Source: Phycomyces nitens (taxonomy: Eukaryota; Mucoromycota; Mucoromycetes; Mucorales; Phycomycetaceae). From it: a stretch of DNA of 64,000 nucleotides. Location of the stretch: positions 620,001 to 684,000 of the forward strand of contig JAHRBC010000005.1 in the NCBI GenBank assembly GCA_022702545.1. The letters run 5' to 3'. Position 1 is the stretch's first letter; each line of letters starts with the position of its first letter. The position numbers and the translations under genes were made by a program. This document shows positions 36,797-48,105 of this stretch, piece after piece. The notes under the pieces were generated by a model. It saw nothing but the letters and a program-made list of their open reading frames with translations. It made no database searches and had not been told where the DNA came from.

Positions 36797-38675
36797 CTAA
36801 TTTAACTGGAGCATACTTGTCAACACAGCTTGGGTGCGCATTACCTACAATTATCTATGAGTTACCAGTGTATTTGATCATAGGTTGCTTACCTCAAGGG
36901 CCTGCTTGACTTCCAAGTGTCTGCGAGCAGCATTGAGCCAGTCAGTTGCAAGAGTCTTTGGCCAGCCACTGAGCTGGTTAACTTCACGAGCAGCGCTCTC
37001 AAGATCATGGGCATAGTCCAAGTAGTACTTTGCGCGGGCAAGGCGAGCCTCAATATCATCGCCTTCTACAAGACCTTCCTTGCGGAACAAGAATTTGCTG
37101 AGAATGATCGAGAGGACGTGCGACATCATGCTGCTTCCTTCTTCAGGGATCAAAGAAGCCTCTCTGACCTCACGGCTCACAATCTCAAATCGATCGACCA
37201 GCTGGGCCAGCGAGTCAATGCCGTCTTCAGCAACAGTCTTGGAGATGCTCGAGACAACCACATGTACAAGTGCTTCGTTTTGCTTCTCGGCAACATTGGC
37301 AAAGGGAGAAGAAGAGGCACTAAGGGCTTCGAGGGCCTTGAGTTCATCGAGGAATGTCTGCTTGTTGCCTGCATATGCCACCTGCTTCAAGCTCTCAATT
37401 GCTACCAGCAACTGATGAGCCTTGCGCGAGTCATCGAGATATTCGGCGTTGGTGCAAGCCATACGCTCAAGGCTACCCTGACGAGCAACAACCTCATCGA
37501 CATTGGAAAGACGACCACCACGTTCCTCTTCAACCTGCTTCTTGACCTGAGCAACGTAGCCACGCTGCAATTCAACAGCGCGTTCCTTGAGTTCATTTGC
37601 AAGAGCCTCGAGATAAACAGTGCGCTGATGGTCGAGCTCTTTTTGTCCGACCTCCATCAAGTGTTGTTCAAGAGTAGCGTTCTCTACAGCAAAAGCGTCG
37701 CGCATAGTCGTCTCTTTCTCGGCAATACGGGCATCAGACTGGGCCTTGGCTTCCTCTACATTGACTGCAATCTCCTTGCGATGTTCAGTAACCTTGTTCT
37801 GGAGTTCGTCAGCAATCTGCAAAAGTGCGGCAGTCTGCTTGACCAATTCTGCCTGCTCCTTTTCCTGAGTCTTCAAATCAGAAGCTAACAATTGGATATC
37901 GCGCGAAGCAAAGTCTACGAGACGCTTGGCGTGACCAGTCATGCCAGACTCATTCAATACCACTACCAAACGTGCCATTGTGTCTGCAAGTCCATCGAGA
38001 TCGGGAATGTCAGTTGGGGCAAATGCGGCCTTGACGGGCTCACCGCCCTCCATCACATTAGTAAAAAGGCCATCCTTTTTGAGAGTACGCTTCACGCGTG
38101 TGATGGGTGCAGGACCCTGAGCACGAACATCCTGGTTTTCGCCCTTGAGCTTAGAGACTAACTCGTGAGTGTTCTCGTAAATCTCAGTGGCCTTTTCCTT
38201 TGCTTCAAGTGCCTTGGTCTTCAAAAGTGCACTATGGATCACTGCGAAATCCTTAAACTCGTTGGCTTTGGTTGCGTACTGGCGCAAATCCTCATCCTGC
38301 GAAAGATCCTCGAGAAAATCCAAAACCTGCTCTCCACCGGGTACATAGGTTGTAAAGGTATCGTAGAATGCTTTGTTTTGAAGTGCATAATAGGTTGCTC
38401 CAGAGTAGGCGGCGGTGGTCAACAATGTGGTCCACAACAACTTCTTGCCAATGGATCCGCTCTTTGGCTCATCCACAGTCGAATAGTATCGTACAGACTA
38501 AGAGTATAATACATGTAATAAACATTAAAGAGATTCTTGGGTTATTTCGTGCGCTATTGAAATAAAAAGATAGAGAGATGGCTACACAAGCCATGATGAT
38601 TACCGAACCCATGCGGGTCGATCTACCGACAATGCGTCCAGTTGATCGCGTAAGCACAGAGGCACCTCGAAGCAT
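36797..38675 (-). CDS. MIC60: MICOS complex subunit MIC60 (mitofilin)
   Basis: Three exons: 38675-38604, 38497-36893, 36844-36797 (574 aa). MIC60 anchors crista junctions in the mitochondrial inner membrane and contacts the outer membrane. The first exon encodes a basic presequence (MLRGASVLTRSTGRIVGRS) and exon 2 opens with SVRYYST, a likely processing site. A transmembrane helix (LLWTTLLTTAAYSGATYYA) follows at about residue 43, then a long coiled coil (about residues 190-330, rich in Glu/Lys/Gln/Ala). The C-terminal mitofilin domain ends HLEVKQALE|VMRTQAVLTSML after a short last exon. Without that splice the frame would end at LEVSNL. The gene lies head-to-tail with VMA13 (187 bp apart). 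Confidence 0.95.
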
Positions 38676-40149
38676 CGCGATGATAATGCAGATGAAAAAG
38701 GGAAAGAGGTTTTGAAAAGGGCTTATGTTTTGAAAAGGTTGCAAGGGGCCCGCCTCAATAGAAGGTCCGATAAGGTGGCACGTCCAAGCCTGCGTCACAA
38801 CCCAAGCTAGTTTGTTCTTCTTGCGACAGTTTGATTAGACCATGATGACCATTCTATAGGCAAGAGAGGATCAGAACATCAAGTTTATTTAGCGGGGATT
38901 GTGGGACGTTGTGTCTCTCTGTATAATGATCTAATGAAGAACCCGAGCGACTGTTTTTATACATTACAAATGATCCAAAAAAGAACAAGAGATAACCACA
39001 ACTTGCAACCGTATCAATCATGCTTGCAACTTTGTCTTCTGCCAAGTATTGACATCAAGACAAGACCATTGTTGATCAAACAAGACATTTAACCCTTTAT
39101 ATATATATATATATATATATAAGAAGGTAAAACGGACTCAACCCAACCCAACCCAAGCACACCTATATACAAATATGCGTTTTTATACATGCATATAATG
39201 GGTGTAATTTACAAAAGAAACCATCAGTGCACGTACAAACCGATTTTCTGTCCCTTTTAATCTCTTTTTATTGTTTATTAAAGTGTACACCAAATATATA
39301 TATATACTCCTTGATTCCTAATAATGTATAATTGAAGGTTAACCAATTAGAGATGCGTTTCAAGATTGAACAAGAGATATTCTCAACTCCATGCGGATAT
39401 TCAGTACACCTGTCAGAATTATCACTTATAATAGGCATAAAGTGGTTAAATATCTATATATTTGGATCTGAACGTACAGGGTCAAGTAAGAATTTATAGA
39501 GGTTTTAATATCCGAGGAAAGAGAAGATGGAGAGTCTTGTATCTTTAACCATCTACTGGTAAATGGTATAAGGCCAGGATATTATTTGCAAGAGTTGAAC
39601 ATGAATTAATGTGCATTCTATGCAAAGGTGAACTAATGGTCTTTAAACAAACATGTTTTTCTGCCAAAGTCTGATGTTGATTTCTTTTCAAGGTGAAAAT
39701 ATATAGTGCCTTTTTTTTTTACTAATAATATTATGCGTGGTATATTACATGAGAATAGACTTATTTGGGAACCAAAAAGAAGAAGAAGAAGACATTTGGT
39801 AAATGGTAGGTCTTGGAATGTATAGTGTTGTATTTCGATTATATAAAGATATCCAGTTATTTATTTAATACAGTGCTTTTACTTGAGATTGAGACTCTTT
39901 TTCATATAATTCCAAAAAAAAATGGATTTTATTCATTATAACCCTAGAGAAGAATCAATTCTAGTCTTTTATGTTTGTGCTATTGAGGAATATGGTAATA
40001 CAACCATCAAAAATGACAACCTTTAATGTTCATTGATCTCGACACAATTCGTAAACCTCAATCAACAATGATAGAGGTAATGGACATTCTGATTAAAGAT
40101 GTTTAGCAAGTGCTTATTATTTCTACTGGAAAGTATAAAAAGTATGGAC
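38676..40149. other. AT-rich intergenic region
   Basis: No gene supported. A (TA)n tract lies at 39100-39122 next to repeated AACCC units (39139-39155). The remaining ORFs are short and featureless. Confidence 0.55.
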
Positions 40150-41660
40150 AAGGTCAAATTGAAAGGTTTATTCGAATAATCCAACAAGTACTGCTTTGAT
40201 GGGGTCCATCTCTGCGCCTACTTCCTCCTCTAGTCACGGTATCCTTGCCATGTCTAGTTCTGCTGCTATCATGTCCAATACTTCCACCATCAGTGAGTAA
40301 AAGATAGAAGAAGAAGAAGAAGAAGCTGCTCAACAGCAATAAATAAATCACAGCGTACTATTTCTTGAATCTGTGATGGTGTCCGGGTCGGCCACCCATA
40401 CAGTTCGATCTGGACTAAAGGACATGCTTAGGATTTACGGATGACCACATCCCTCGCTTTCGTACCACCATTGAAGCGATTGCATTTGTACCTGGTTATC
40501 ACGATTTTGAATAAAACAGCTCTTTTTCCCATGAAGTCTGTATCTGGCGTAGAGGACATGGGTCGCTCTAGTCATTTAGTATTGTCTGTGTCGATTCAAG
40601 AACCTCTGTATATGTAATGGCCTGTATCCTCTCTTTGGCTACCTCTGTTTGCCTCATCCTCATTCCCCTCCAAAAACCGTGCGTGAAGATCCCTTCCACA
40701 TTCAAAGGACCTCTAGTTTACACCGCATCGTAACCAAAGATCCACCAACAACCCCAACATTACAGATCCCCCCTTTTTTTTAGCAATGACAACACAAGTC
40801 CATGGCTCTTTCCATTAAAGCTTCGGACCCACCAAACACCACTTCCATCTCATACTCGGCTGTAGTTTCAGCTGCACCAGAACCCTCCCAGGTCCCACTT
40901 GTCCTCTTCTTCTCCGTGCCTAACGCCTCCAACCACACGTGGCGTGAAAGTACCTCACCACACTCCGTTTTTCTTTACACCTACACCTGATTCCTCCCCG
41001 CTCTTCAACACTTTATGGACTGTTCTAGCTCAAGCTATTCATCCTGAGAAAGTTATCCATGTTTCCTTCCTCGTCAAACAAGAATCCATCCATGGACTAC
41101 ACTTGAACCTCTGCACCCAGAGGGTTCTCTTTCAATGACTCCACCTTCCACCCGACATTAGGCATGCCTCAAAGCACCAAAATCATCCGCCTCTTCCTCA
41201 CCAAGTTCCCTACCATCCCCACATATGCACCTATCATTTACCCCATCCGCACGGCCTTCTTCTCTTCTCCCATGAACCGCATCAAAATGGATCTTAACGA
41301 AGAGTTCCATGATAGTTCTGCATCCCTACCTGACGACCCTCATTACTTTAATGACAACATGGGCGACAGCTCATAGCTTTCTCTATATTTATGATTAATA
41401 TATAGACACTATGAACTGTCGTGGGCTTGTCAAATCTGGCAGCCCATATAACCGCTCTATTTTTATTAGAGATTTACACACTATGACACTTGACATCCTC
41501 GCCCTTTAAGAAACTCATACACATACGGAAAATCTTCAATAGACCTTCCACCTACAATTTCTTTTAACAATGACGACGAAATTCCATTGTTGTCAGGAAT
41601 CGTTTCCAACGCAGGCCAAGCGCGATACACATACCGTGAAACAACATGTTTTATGTGTCA
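40150..41660 (+). mobile_element. Relic of a non-LTR (LINE) retrotransposon, ORF1 and ORF2 start
   Basis: The stretch is markedly less AT-rich than its surroundings and holds broken frames on the plus strand. At 41411 a frame opens MNCRGLVKSGSPYNRS, and continues FIRDLHTMTLDILAL*ETHT. This is the start of the endonuclease/exonuclease/phosphatase domain of LINE ORF2 (NCRGL and LQETH blocks). A stop replaces the glutamine of LQETH. Upstream, frames at 40802-41376 (VHSFLVKQESIHGL-like and IIRLFLTKFPT segments, separated by frameshifts) could be ORF1. The Ser-rich start at 40200 (MGSISAPTSSSSHG) may be its N-terminus or unrelated. No reverse transcriptase follows; the copy ends just before the zinc-finger gene. 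Confidence 0.6.
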
Positions 41661-41670
41661 GGATCGGTAA

Positions 41671-42813
41671 ATGTCGATACAACAAATCGATTCCATTGTG
41701 TTCCCAACACTTGTTCCCAATAAACAACCTCTAGGTGAAACAATCGTTACTCGCAACAACGGCAGATTTAATTGTCTTGTTTGCGGGAAGAGTTCAAAGA
41801 ATGCAAGGACGTTTAACATCCATTTGAAGAGGCACAGGCTATCTGGCACATCCACCTTCGATTCTCTGCCACCAAATGCAGAAAATGCTGTGCCAGAACA
41901 GATAATCGAAGATATCTCATACTTTGATTTAGATTTTGCTCGGCCTGCTGATAATAATCGATTAGTTTTTATGGACATCGATATATCCGCCAGATTTCAC
42001 GAGTTTCAACTCTCCGTCAAGAAAAGTATCGATTCCAAAGAGCATTTAACGTTAGAGGAAAACGTACAGCACATTCTTGCTTTCTCGTCTATCCTGCTCT
42101 TGAAAACAGGTCGTACCCACGCCGATCTACACGAATATATTAGCTTGAATACGTGTGATGCTCTAGGAGCACACATTTTGACAAGCAATAACATCGCTCC
42201 ACATAAGTTTCCCGCGGTAACAAAGTCAAAACTCGAACAGATTGTGGAGAAGGTGACCACTGTAGTCTCAATGGTAAGCTCTATGTCAGTTTGAGTAGAA
42301 GAGATAATAGGTTAACGATGAGAGTAACGATGATGGTTTTATCGACTGCTGTAGAATGATTCTAGTGGAACAAGATCCTGCTCGCGACTCAATGCCAGCC
42401 GTCAAATTACAGAATTATTGGAAGGTGATACAATGAATTCGACGAACAAGATCCTGTTGGCTGTAAGAAACATGTAAGTCTCTAAAAACTGGAATAAGAA
42501 CGGTCTAACTTATTGATACTGCAGGGTGGAGACGCTTCCCCGATATGCATTTGGAGAAGGTCTACAAGAAACGGAGCTCATAACAAGGCACCTTCAATCA
42601 AGTCTTACGCCATTGTTTGAAGATATTGACAAAGATGTCATCTTCCGGTGGTATATGGAGCATTGCAATAGAAGAGAAGTGATTGGTGAAAAACAATGCG
42701 AAAAGAAAAGCATGTTTCTCAAGCTCAAAAAACCTCTTCCAAATCGACTAGTTTTCTACAACTATAGTCTCTTTTCCAACTCAGCGCTCATAGTAGTCAT
42801 TACAGTTGGATGA
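41671..42813 (+). CDS. C2H2 zinc-finger protein of unknown function, possibly truncated
   Basis: Three exons, 41671-42273, 42355-42473 and 42525-42813, join in phase to a 336-residue protein. Residues about 30-60 contain one C2H2-like finger: FNCLVCGKSSKNARTFNIHLKRH. The rest is unfamiliar except for an acidic linker and the block VETLPRYAFGEGL ... LQSSLTPLFEDI, which resembles expanded hypothetical families of Mucorales that often continue with a PD-(D/E)XK-like region. That continuation is absent, and the last 30 residues look random, so the 3' end may have been lost when a transposon landed downstream. Codon use is open and splice sites are good (ATG|GTAAGC; AT|GTAAGT), so it may be expressed. 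It sits between a LINE relic and a transposase pseudogene. Confidence 0.6.
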
Positions 42814-42913
42814 ACCATATTTAGTGGATCTGCTGTGACTGGCTAACCTCTCATATATAAATGGCTGTAGCATACTCTATTACTCTGAGAAATATAATCG
42901 ATTTCAAACTATA

Positions 42914-43556
42914 CTACTCCTTTTGGTAATTGAGCAATATAAATAAGACGTCGGTCAGCGATGATGAAAAACCAGCAATTACACGGCCAGATGCCTCAAT
43001 CAACATTGTGCGTGATGGCTCTTTGGGACGAAGGCTCGGCTGTGGTGAAGTAAAACCGCAAACCCATGCACTTAGCCTTACTCTTTGCCACTGCCCAGAA
43101 TTCTTCAGAAAGTCCATGTCCGTATTTTCCCATTTACAAACCCAATTGTACCTCTCCTCAATCTTTGCTGGACTGTTTCTCTCAATAGAATGAAAGTCTG
43201 CTTTTTCAACAAAAGATTGCATTCGCGTCTCATAGTTATTAACCGTGCTGCGTGATACTTTAAGATCATGACATTGCATCAATAAATGCTCGGTCACTTC
43301 AACAACGGTTGCAGAGGGATTAGCATTATTGAAGTTTACAAGTCGTTTTGTGCTCTTCAGTTAACATGCACTTTGGGCCTGCTTTTTTACAGCTCTCAAA
43401 AATACTGTCGGGGCACACATTATACTGGCTAAACCATCTATAAGCTGTTCGAATGTGAATACTCAACTGCTTTGCTACAGCTGATATAGCCATACACTTT
43501 TCAATCTTCAGATCGAAAAACCTAGCTTTATCCTGGACTGTATAACGCACAGTCCC
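42914..43556 (-). pseudogene. IS630/Tc1-like transposase pseudogene
   Basis: Two frames on the minus strand together resemble an IS630-type transposase. The first, starting near 43550, is a helix-turn-helix (AISAVAKQLSIHIRTAYRWFSQYN) followed by GPKCMLTEEHK. After a frameshift at about 43340 the second reads NANPSATVVEVTEHLL, DLKVSRSTV, ADFHSIERNSPAKIEERYNWV and WENTDMDFLKN. At that point the family normally continues with the catalytic aspartate block (CVFIDE). Here it is missing; the frame goes on with RLSAWVCGFTSPQPSLRPKEP, perhaps the later part of the domain after a small deletion. Inactive. Confidence 0.7.
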
Positions 43557-45170
43557 GTTTTGGTTTTGCTTCCTTCATATGAACATCATCATTTTTTGGC
43601 TTTTCTAATGACATTGGGCAAGTCAGAGATGATTTATTGGGTGCATTTCTCAAGTAATCTGTGTGAGTGCTAATAGTCTCAACCATAAATTCATTCTGAT
43701 CAATAATCTAATGGGCTCAGGACCACCATTCTCATCAATAACATTCCAATGTCTATCTTCTGTTAATATTAGAGGAAAACAAAGCACGGACAAGAGTACG
43801 GTGAGACTTTTTTTATTAAGAGAGAAAGAATTTGTGAATAAGATGAAGACTATTGCTATTCATATTGTGTGTTTATATAGACATTGAGATAAGTGCTAGT
43901 GATGATATGATGATATCATGTAATGTCTGTTCTCTCTACCAACTATTAGATATGACTTGTTATTTTACTTAGTACTATTAACCAGTGTGTTAGTACTAGT
44001 TGTTAGTGTGTCTTTACGTATGAATAATGTATTTGGAAAGGTACACTCTTTAGTGCACTTCCAGTAGGTCGGTTATTCCATATGTTTCAATATTGGTAAT
44101 TTATGTTAATGTTTCAATCTACGATTATGCTGGATACAACATCTTCATATAAAAACATTGTGCTCATGCTGAATTGTAAGGTATTGAAAGGAAAAAGTAT
44201 CAGAAGAAAGAAACTCTTCCCTCTTTATATTTTTCGGGTGCCAAGAAACACAATGTTGATTTCATTTTCGGAACAAATCATTTATATTTAAGACAAAGTC
44301 ATTTATGTTTTTTGACAAGCTCATGATAAAAATTTTGAAAAAATATCCAAGTCTTCCAAGTCCTCCAAGTCCTCCAAGTCCCTGAAGTCCTCCAAGTCCT
44401 AAGTCAATGAAGTGCCCAAAGTCCCGAAATTCCTGAAAGTCCTTAATACTACAAAAGTCAAATGTTATTAGAGAGTTTGGTATGTTATGAAAGAATCATT
44501 CAAGATTGACTTAGCAGAAAAATACTACTTTAATAGGATATTAGTGTACGAATGAAGCGAAACTTGGCTATTTAGGATGATCAAAATATTGTTTTTTTTT
44601 GGTTCTATAAGCCTAATATAAATTGATACAAGTTTATAATATTATAAGAGTATATAAAGGGTTTTGTAAATAATAATTGTATATTTCTTGTTAATAAATC
44701 TCTTAAATATACTCTATACTGTTATATCACCAAAAAAAAAGCTGCCAGAACTGACAAAACAGTCAGCAAGAAGATGTATTTTCAAATATACAATCGCTAT
44801 TTTTTGTGAAAAATTGCGATTTTTTTGAAAATAATTTGAAACAATCCAAAGACCATGGCTTCCTTTTTTAAGTGGGAGGATATTTTGATAACTTACCAAA
44901 CCCTCTATTACTCAATCCAAGTTTGTTCAAAACTGATGCTATTTCTACCATAAACAACAATAAGTGTGTTGAGTTAGATTAGGTATTCTGAAAACTCTTG
45001 GGATATCAAATTCATGTGTGTGCTTACGTACATAAAATATATATATGTCGTTTTAGGCCAACTTGGGTTGTCGAGAACTGTAAGCTTAAGATTCCTGGTG
45101 CAGCTGCTATCTTTATTACCTTTATGAGATATACGTTATGGATAAAGATACTTGAAACGAATCTATTCTA
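43557..45170. other. Non-coding part of the accessory island with AAGTCC repeats
   Basis: No gene supported. From 44350 to 44450 there is a degenerate array of AAGTCCTCC/AAGTCC units. Just before it, 44271-44352 is one copy of a direct repeat whose partner lies at 46721-46803. The remaining sequence is AT-rich with short featureless frames. Confidence 0.5.
44271..44352 (+). repeat. Direct repeat copy A
   Basis: About 82 bp that match 46721-46803 with scattered substitutions, in the same orientation. Both copies share the cores GTTTTTTGACAAGCTCA and AATATCCAAGTC and both run into AAGTCC-type tandem units. Probably a dispersed repeat or end of a non-autonomous element. Confidence 0.7.
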
Positions 45171-45171
45171 T

Positions 45172-45341
45172 TATGGTACATACGCAACATACGCAACATA
45201 CGCAACATACGGTACATACGATACATACGATACATACGATACATACGATACATACGATACATACGATACATACGATACATACGATACATACGATACATAC
45301 GATACATACGATACATACGATACATACGATACATACGATAC
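45172..45341. repeat. Minisatellite with 9-bp unit (ACATACGAT)n
   Basis: About 18 copies, starting as ACATACGCA variants (first three to four units) and continuing as near-identical ACATACGAT. Because the unit is a multiple of three and contains no stop in any frame, all six frames stay open (Thr-Tyr-Asp on one strand, Arg-Met-Tyr on the other), which creates spurious ORFs of up to 141 codons. I see no evidence of a gene. Confidence 0.9.
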
Positions 45342-46720
45342 TGACACATTGTGTGTAGTTCTATATTTCCGGCTGGCCCAAACATATCATATCTTTCCAA
45401 ATATTCCTGTATCGATTATTTAAACAAATTGGTTAAGTAATGACCTTGGGAAGAACATGATTGCTACGTCTGGCGCAGCAATCAATTGAAAATCATAATG
45501 ATTGTAACAAAGAACCCCAACAATATTTATCTATTTCTATCTATCTATCTTATTCATTATTAACTGTCCAAAGAAGCATGATCTATCCCAACATTTTAAC
45601 AATAGCTTAGTAATATCATACTAATTATATTATTTTATTTATTATCGAAATGTCTATATAAACATCGAAACGATGAAAGCAATAAAGAACACCCTTACAC
45701 TTCACTTCTTTTCTTTTATACATCTTTCTCAAGAGAACAAGCTGCCGATTGCCAATATTTGGGCCAAGGAGTTGTTAGAAGAGATCGATATTTATTCTCT
45801 TTTTCTTTTAACCGTTTGGTCCACTTCATTACATAAACCAACACAGCCCGTCTCACAAATAAAATACAAAAACAAGTCGTGATGTCCTATTCTGCTTTAT
45901 GGCAATAGAGGCTCACCAATTATTTGAGCAAAAGGCTCCCTACAAAAAATATCTTTTGAGACTTTTTGACGAACATATCCAATGATGCTTATTAAAAAAA
46001 TTGAACAAAGCGCAGTATTCTACGTCTGTCCACCACTATTGAGCCTGTCCCCGGCGATCCTTTCCCTTGGCTCACGTCCGAAATCTCCACCGTCCCCCGT
46101 CAACCCCTCCCATCTGCGTCCTCCCGAAGCTGTGCTTAGTACGGTCAAGATTTCTTGGCTCTGTTGTGCGATCAGATTCATAAATGGATTGTCCGAGTTT
46201 CTAAAGGGGATCCCTCTTTAGAGTTCTGATCCCTGCTGAAATCCGTTCCCAATCTTGGTGCTGTCAGTACCTAGTTACTTATTCTCGATTCTTGACGTCT
46301 CATTCTATTTTTTATTTCTATATACCATTATTTCGCATGTATTCTTACCAGCTGTATGATTTATTTTACTTTCTTAAAAGCCGTTTCCCCCCACTGAGGG
46401 TTTTTTCTGTGCTCTCTTTTCCTTTTCGCTGACATGCCGTGTCAAAACAATTACTTTTTTCTTTCCGTTCTTATACCTTATTTATTTTCCCCAAGTATTA
46501 AGTGGTTTATTTTTTATTATTTATTTTATCTATTTTCAATTATTCTTTCGTTCCCATGGGTGGCCTATATGCCTACAGGCGCCAGGCCTTGACACACCCA
46601 CCAAATAAAATACTTTTACCTGTCTACCCCTATTATAATCCGAGAATAAAGTGTGGCTAGGAAGCCTATAACCACATCAGAAGTCAGAGTGGAGCCAACA
46701 GCAATTGTGTTAGGAACGAC
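45342..46720. other. Spacer with a possible LINE 3' end
   Basis: A GC-richer patch at 45990-46260 has broken plus-strand frames (CPPLLSLSPAILSLGSRPKS). It ends near 46555-46610 with a stretch containing GGCCTATATGCCTACAGGCG and CACACCCACCAAATAAA, reminiscent of the 3' tail of Mucoromycota LINEs. This is a tentative resemblance from memory. No complete gene is present. Confidence 0.35.
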
Positions 46721-46803
46721 ACACAATCATTTTTATTTAAGACGAAGTCATTTTTGTTTTTTGACAAGCTCACGATAAAAAAATTCGAGAAAATATCCAA
46801 GTC
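46721..46803 (+). repeat. Direct repeat copy B
   Basis: Partner of 44271-44352, same orientation, 2.45 kb away. It is followed by AAGTCC units and lies directly downstream of the nuclease-like pseudogene (minus strand). Confidence 0.7.
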
Positions 46804-46866
46804 CAAGTCCTTAAAGTCCTTAAATTCTGCTAAATATTTAAACATAATGTAAGCTCATATAAGACA

Positions 46867-48105
46867 TCAAAAATAATAATAAATAAGACAGGTTTTATTA
46901 CCATAATCGTTAGTTAGAAGAAGAAGAAAGAGATTAGCTTGGTCAAATGGGGAATTATAGATTCTCTCTTTCAAACGCTTTTCGTAGCGTTGTATGACTA
47001 CGATATCGTCGGAAAAGACCTTTAGTCCTGCTCTCACTGTAGCAATTGTTCCAGTTGAAACGTCAATCATTGATTCTCCTCTTCTCCTTAACAAAAATCA
47101 AGTTTTCACTTTCTTTTTGTTTGCAGATACTTTCAATTGGGGTGACTGCACATTCATCCGTTGATGGTAGGCATATACGTTTGAATTGGCGTACAAAAAT
47201 GTATAGCATCTTTGGCATATTTTAATTGTCGTTTCCTGTCGTTTTCATTCAAAATCTTTTGAAATTGACATTCAACGGTATCGCAAAAGGACTGCGTATC
47301 TGCGAACAGCTTTGCTACTTTGTCTGTGTCAATGGAGCAAATTTCAAGGGCGACCTTGTAGATAGCTTGTATGGAAGTATCATTATACTTTTTTTGAGAA
47401 GCATAATATTTTTTTCCTGCATGAAGAAAACATGGCACAGAGCAATCATTTTATCCAAAGGTTCTTTGTCCATGTGAATGGCAATAGACTCCGGGGTATA
47501 AAATCTTGTACTATTTGCCCATGATTGGCAAGGGTGGGTGTAATAAGGCTCATTTTCCTCTTTGTTGAATGTGGTATCGCGATATCGCTTGCTTGAGAAA
47601 CCCGCGTTGGATATGACAACGAGATGGGGGTATGAGCCTGTGGCATCGAACACATTCAAAGAGTAGCGGATAACTCGCCCAATAAAATCCTTATCAATTC
47701 TTTTTTGGACCTCTACAATTACTGGGGCGAGGCTCTCTTTGAACTTGTCCAGAGGCAGGTAAAGCATATCGAGGCGTCAGCCATCTTTCTGTTCGGTTGG
47801 TCCCAGAGTGTAGGCATCGCTAAATATGCCGTCACTGACGAGGGATTTGATTACAATGTCCTTGGTTTCATCCGCACGTAATATCTCCTTGCTAAACACA
47901 TCATAACCTGGTTGGCAAGGTAACGTTGTAGTGAGAAGATGGTAATAATCTTCAATATTCTCCTTTTGGTCGTCTTGATCGTTGCCATTCGAGGGAAGTG
48001 GAGAATCTATTTGGTAACCGTATTAATATTTCTAGTCTATATTAGCTGACTCTTTTTTCTCATACCAATGCAAGTATTACAATATTTTTTTGGTATTGCT
48101 GACAT
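46867..48105 (-). pseudogene. PD-(D/E)XK (Rpn-like) nuclease-family pseudogene
   Basis: The start MSAIPKKYCNTCIG at 48105 joins by a GTATGA donor and AAATAG acceptor (intron roughly 48063-48009) to DSPLPSNGNDQDDQ. It continues through VSDGIFSDAYTLGPTEQKDG, an in-frame TGA at 47779-47777, and RLDMLYLPLDKF, APVIVEVQKRIDKDFIGR, then YPHLVVISN. The D ... ExQ spacing (RLDM ... VIVEVQ) followed by R and Y resembles the catalytic core of PD-(D/E)XK nucleases of the Rpn/transposase-associated type. A second lesion near 47395, in a run of seven A, shifts the frame to KKYNDTSIQAIYKVALEI. More breaks follow towards 46870. So it is disabled by at least one nonsense and one frameshift. Function of the intact family in these fungi is unknown to me. 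Confidence 0.6.

Noticed and set aside
36917..37888. 323-codon plus-strand ORF
   Set aside because: Antisense shadow of the MIC60 coding exon, which has clear family motifs, presequence and splicing.
42930..43193. Plus-strand frame with RPDASINIV ... GCGEVKPQ as continuation of the zinc-finger gene
   Set aside because: It vaguely resembles a Mucorales nuclease-like block, but the opposite strand is an open transposase-like frame through the same DNA, and no in-phase splice connects it to exon 3.
45122..45423. ORFs of 92 and 141 codons over the minisatellite
   Set aside because: They exist only because a 9-bp unit without stops keeps every frame open; no start context, splice sites or domain.
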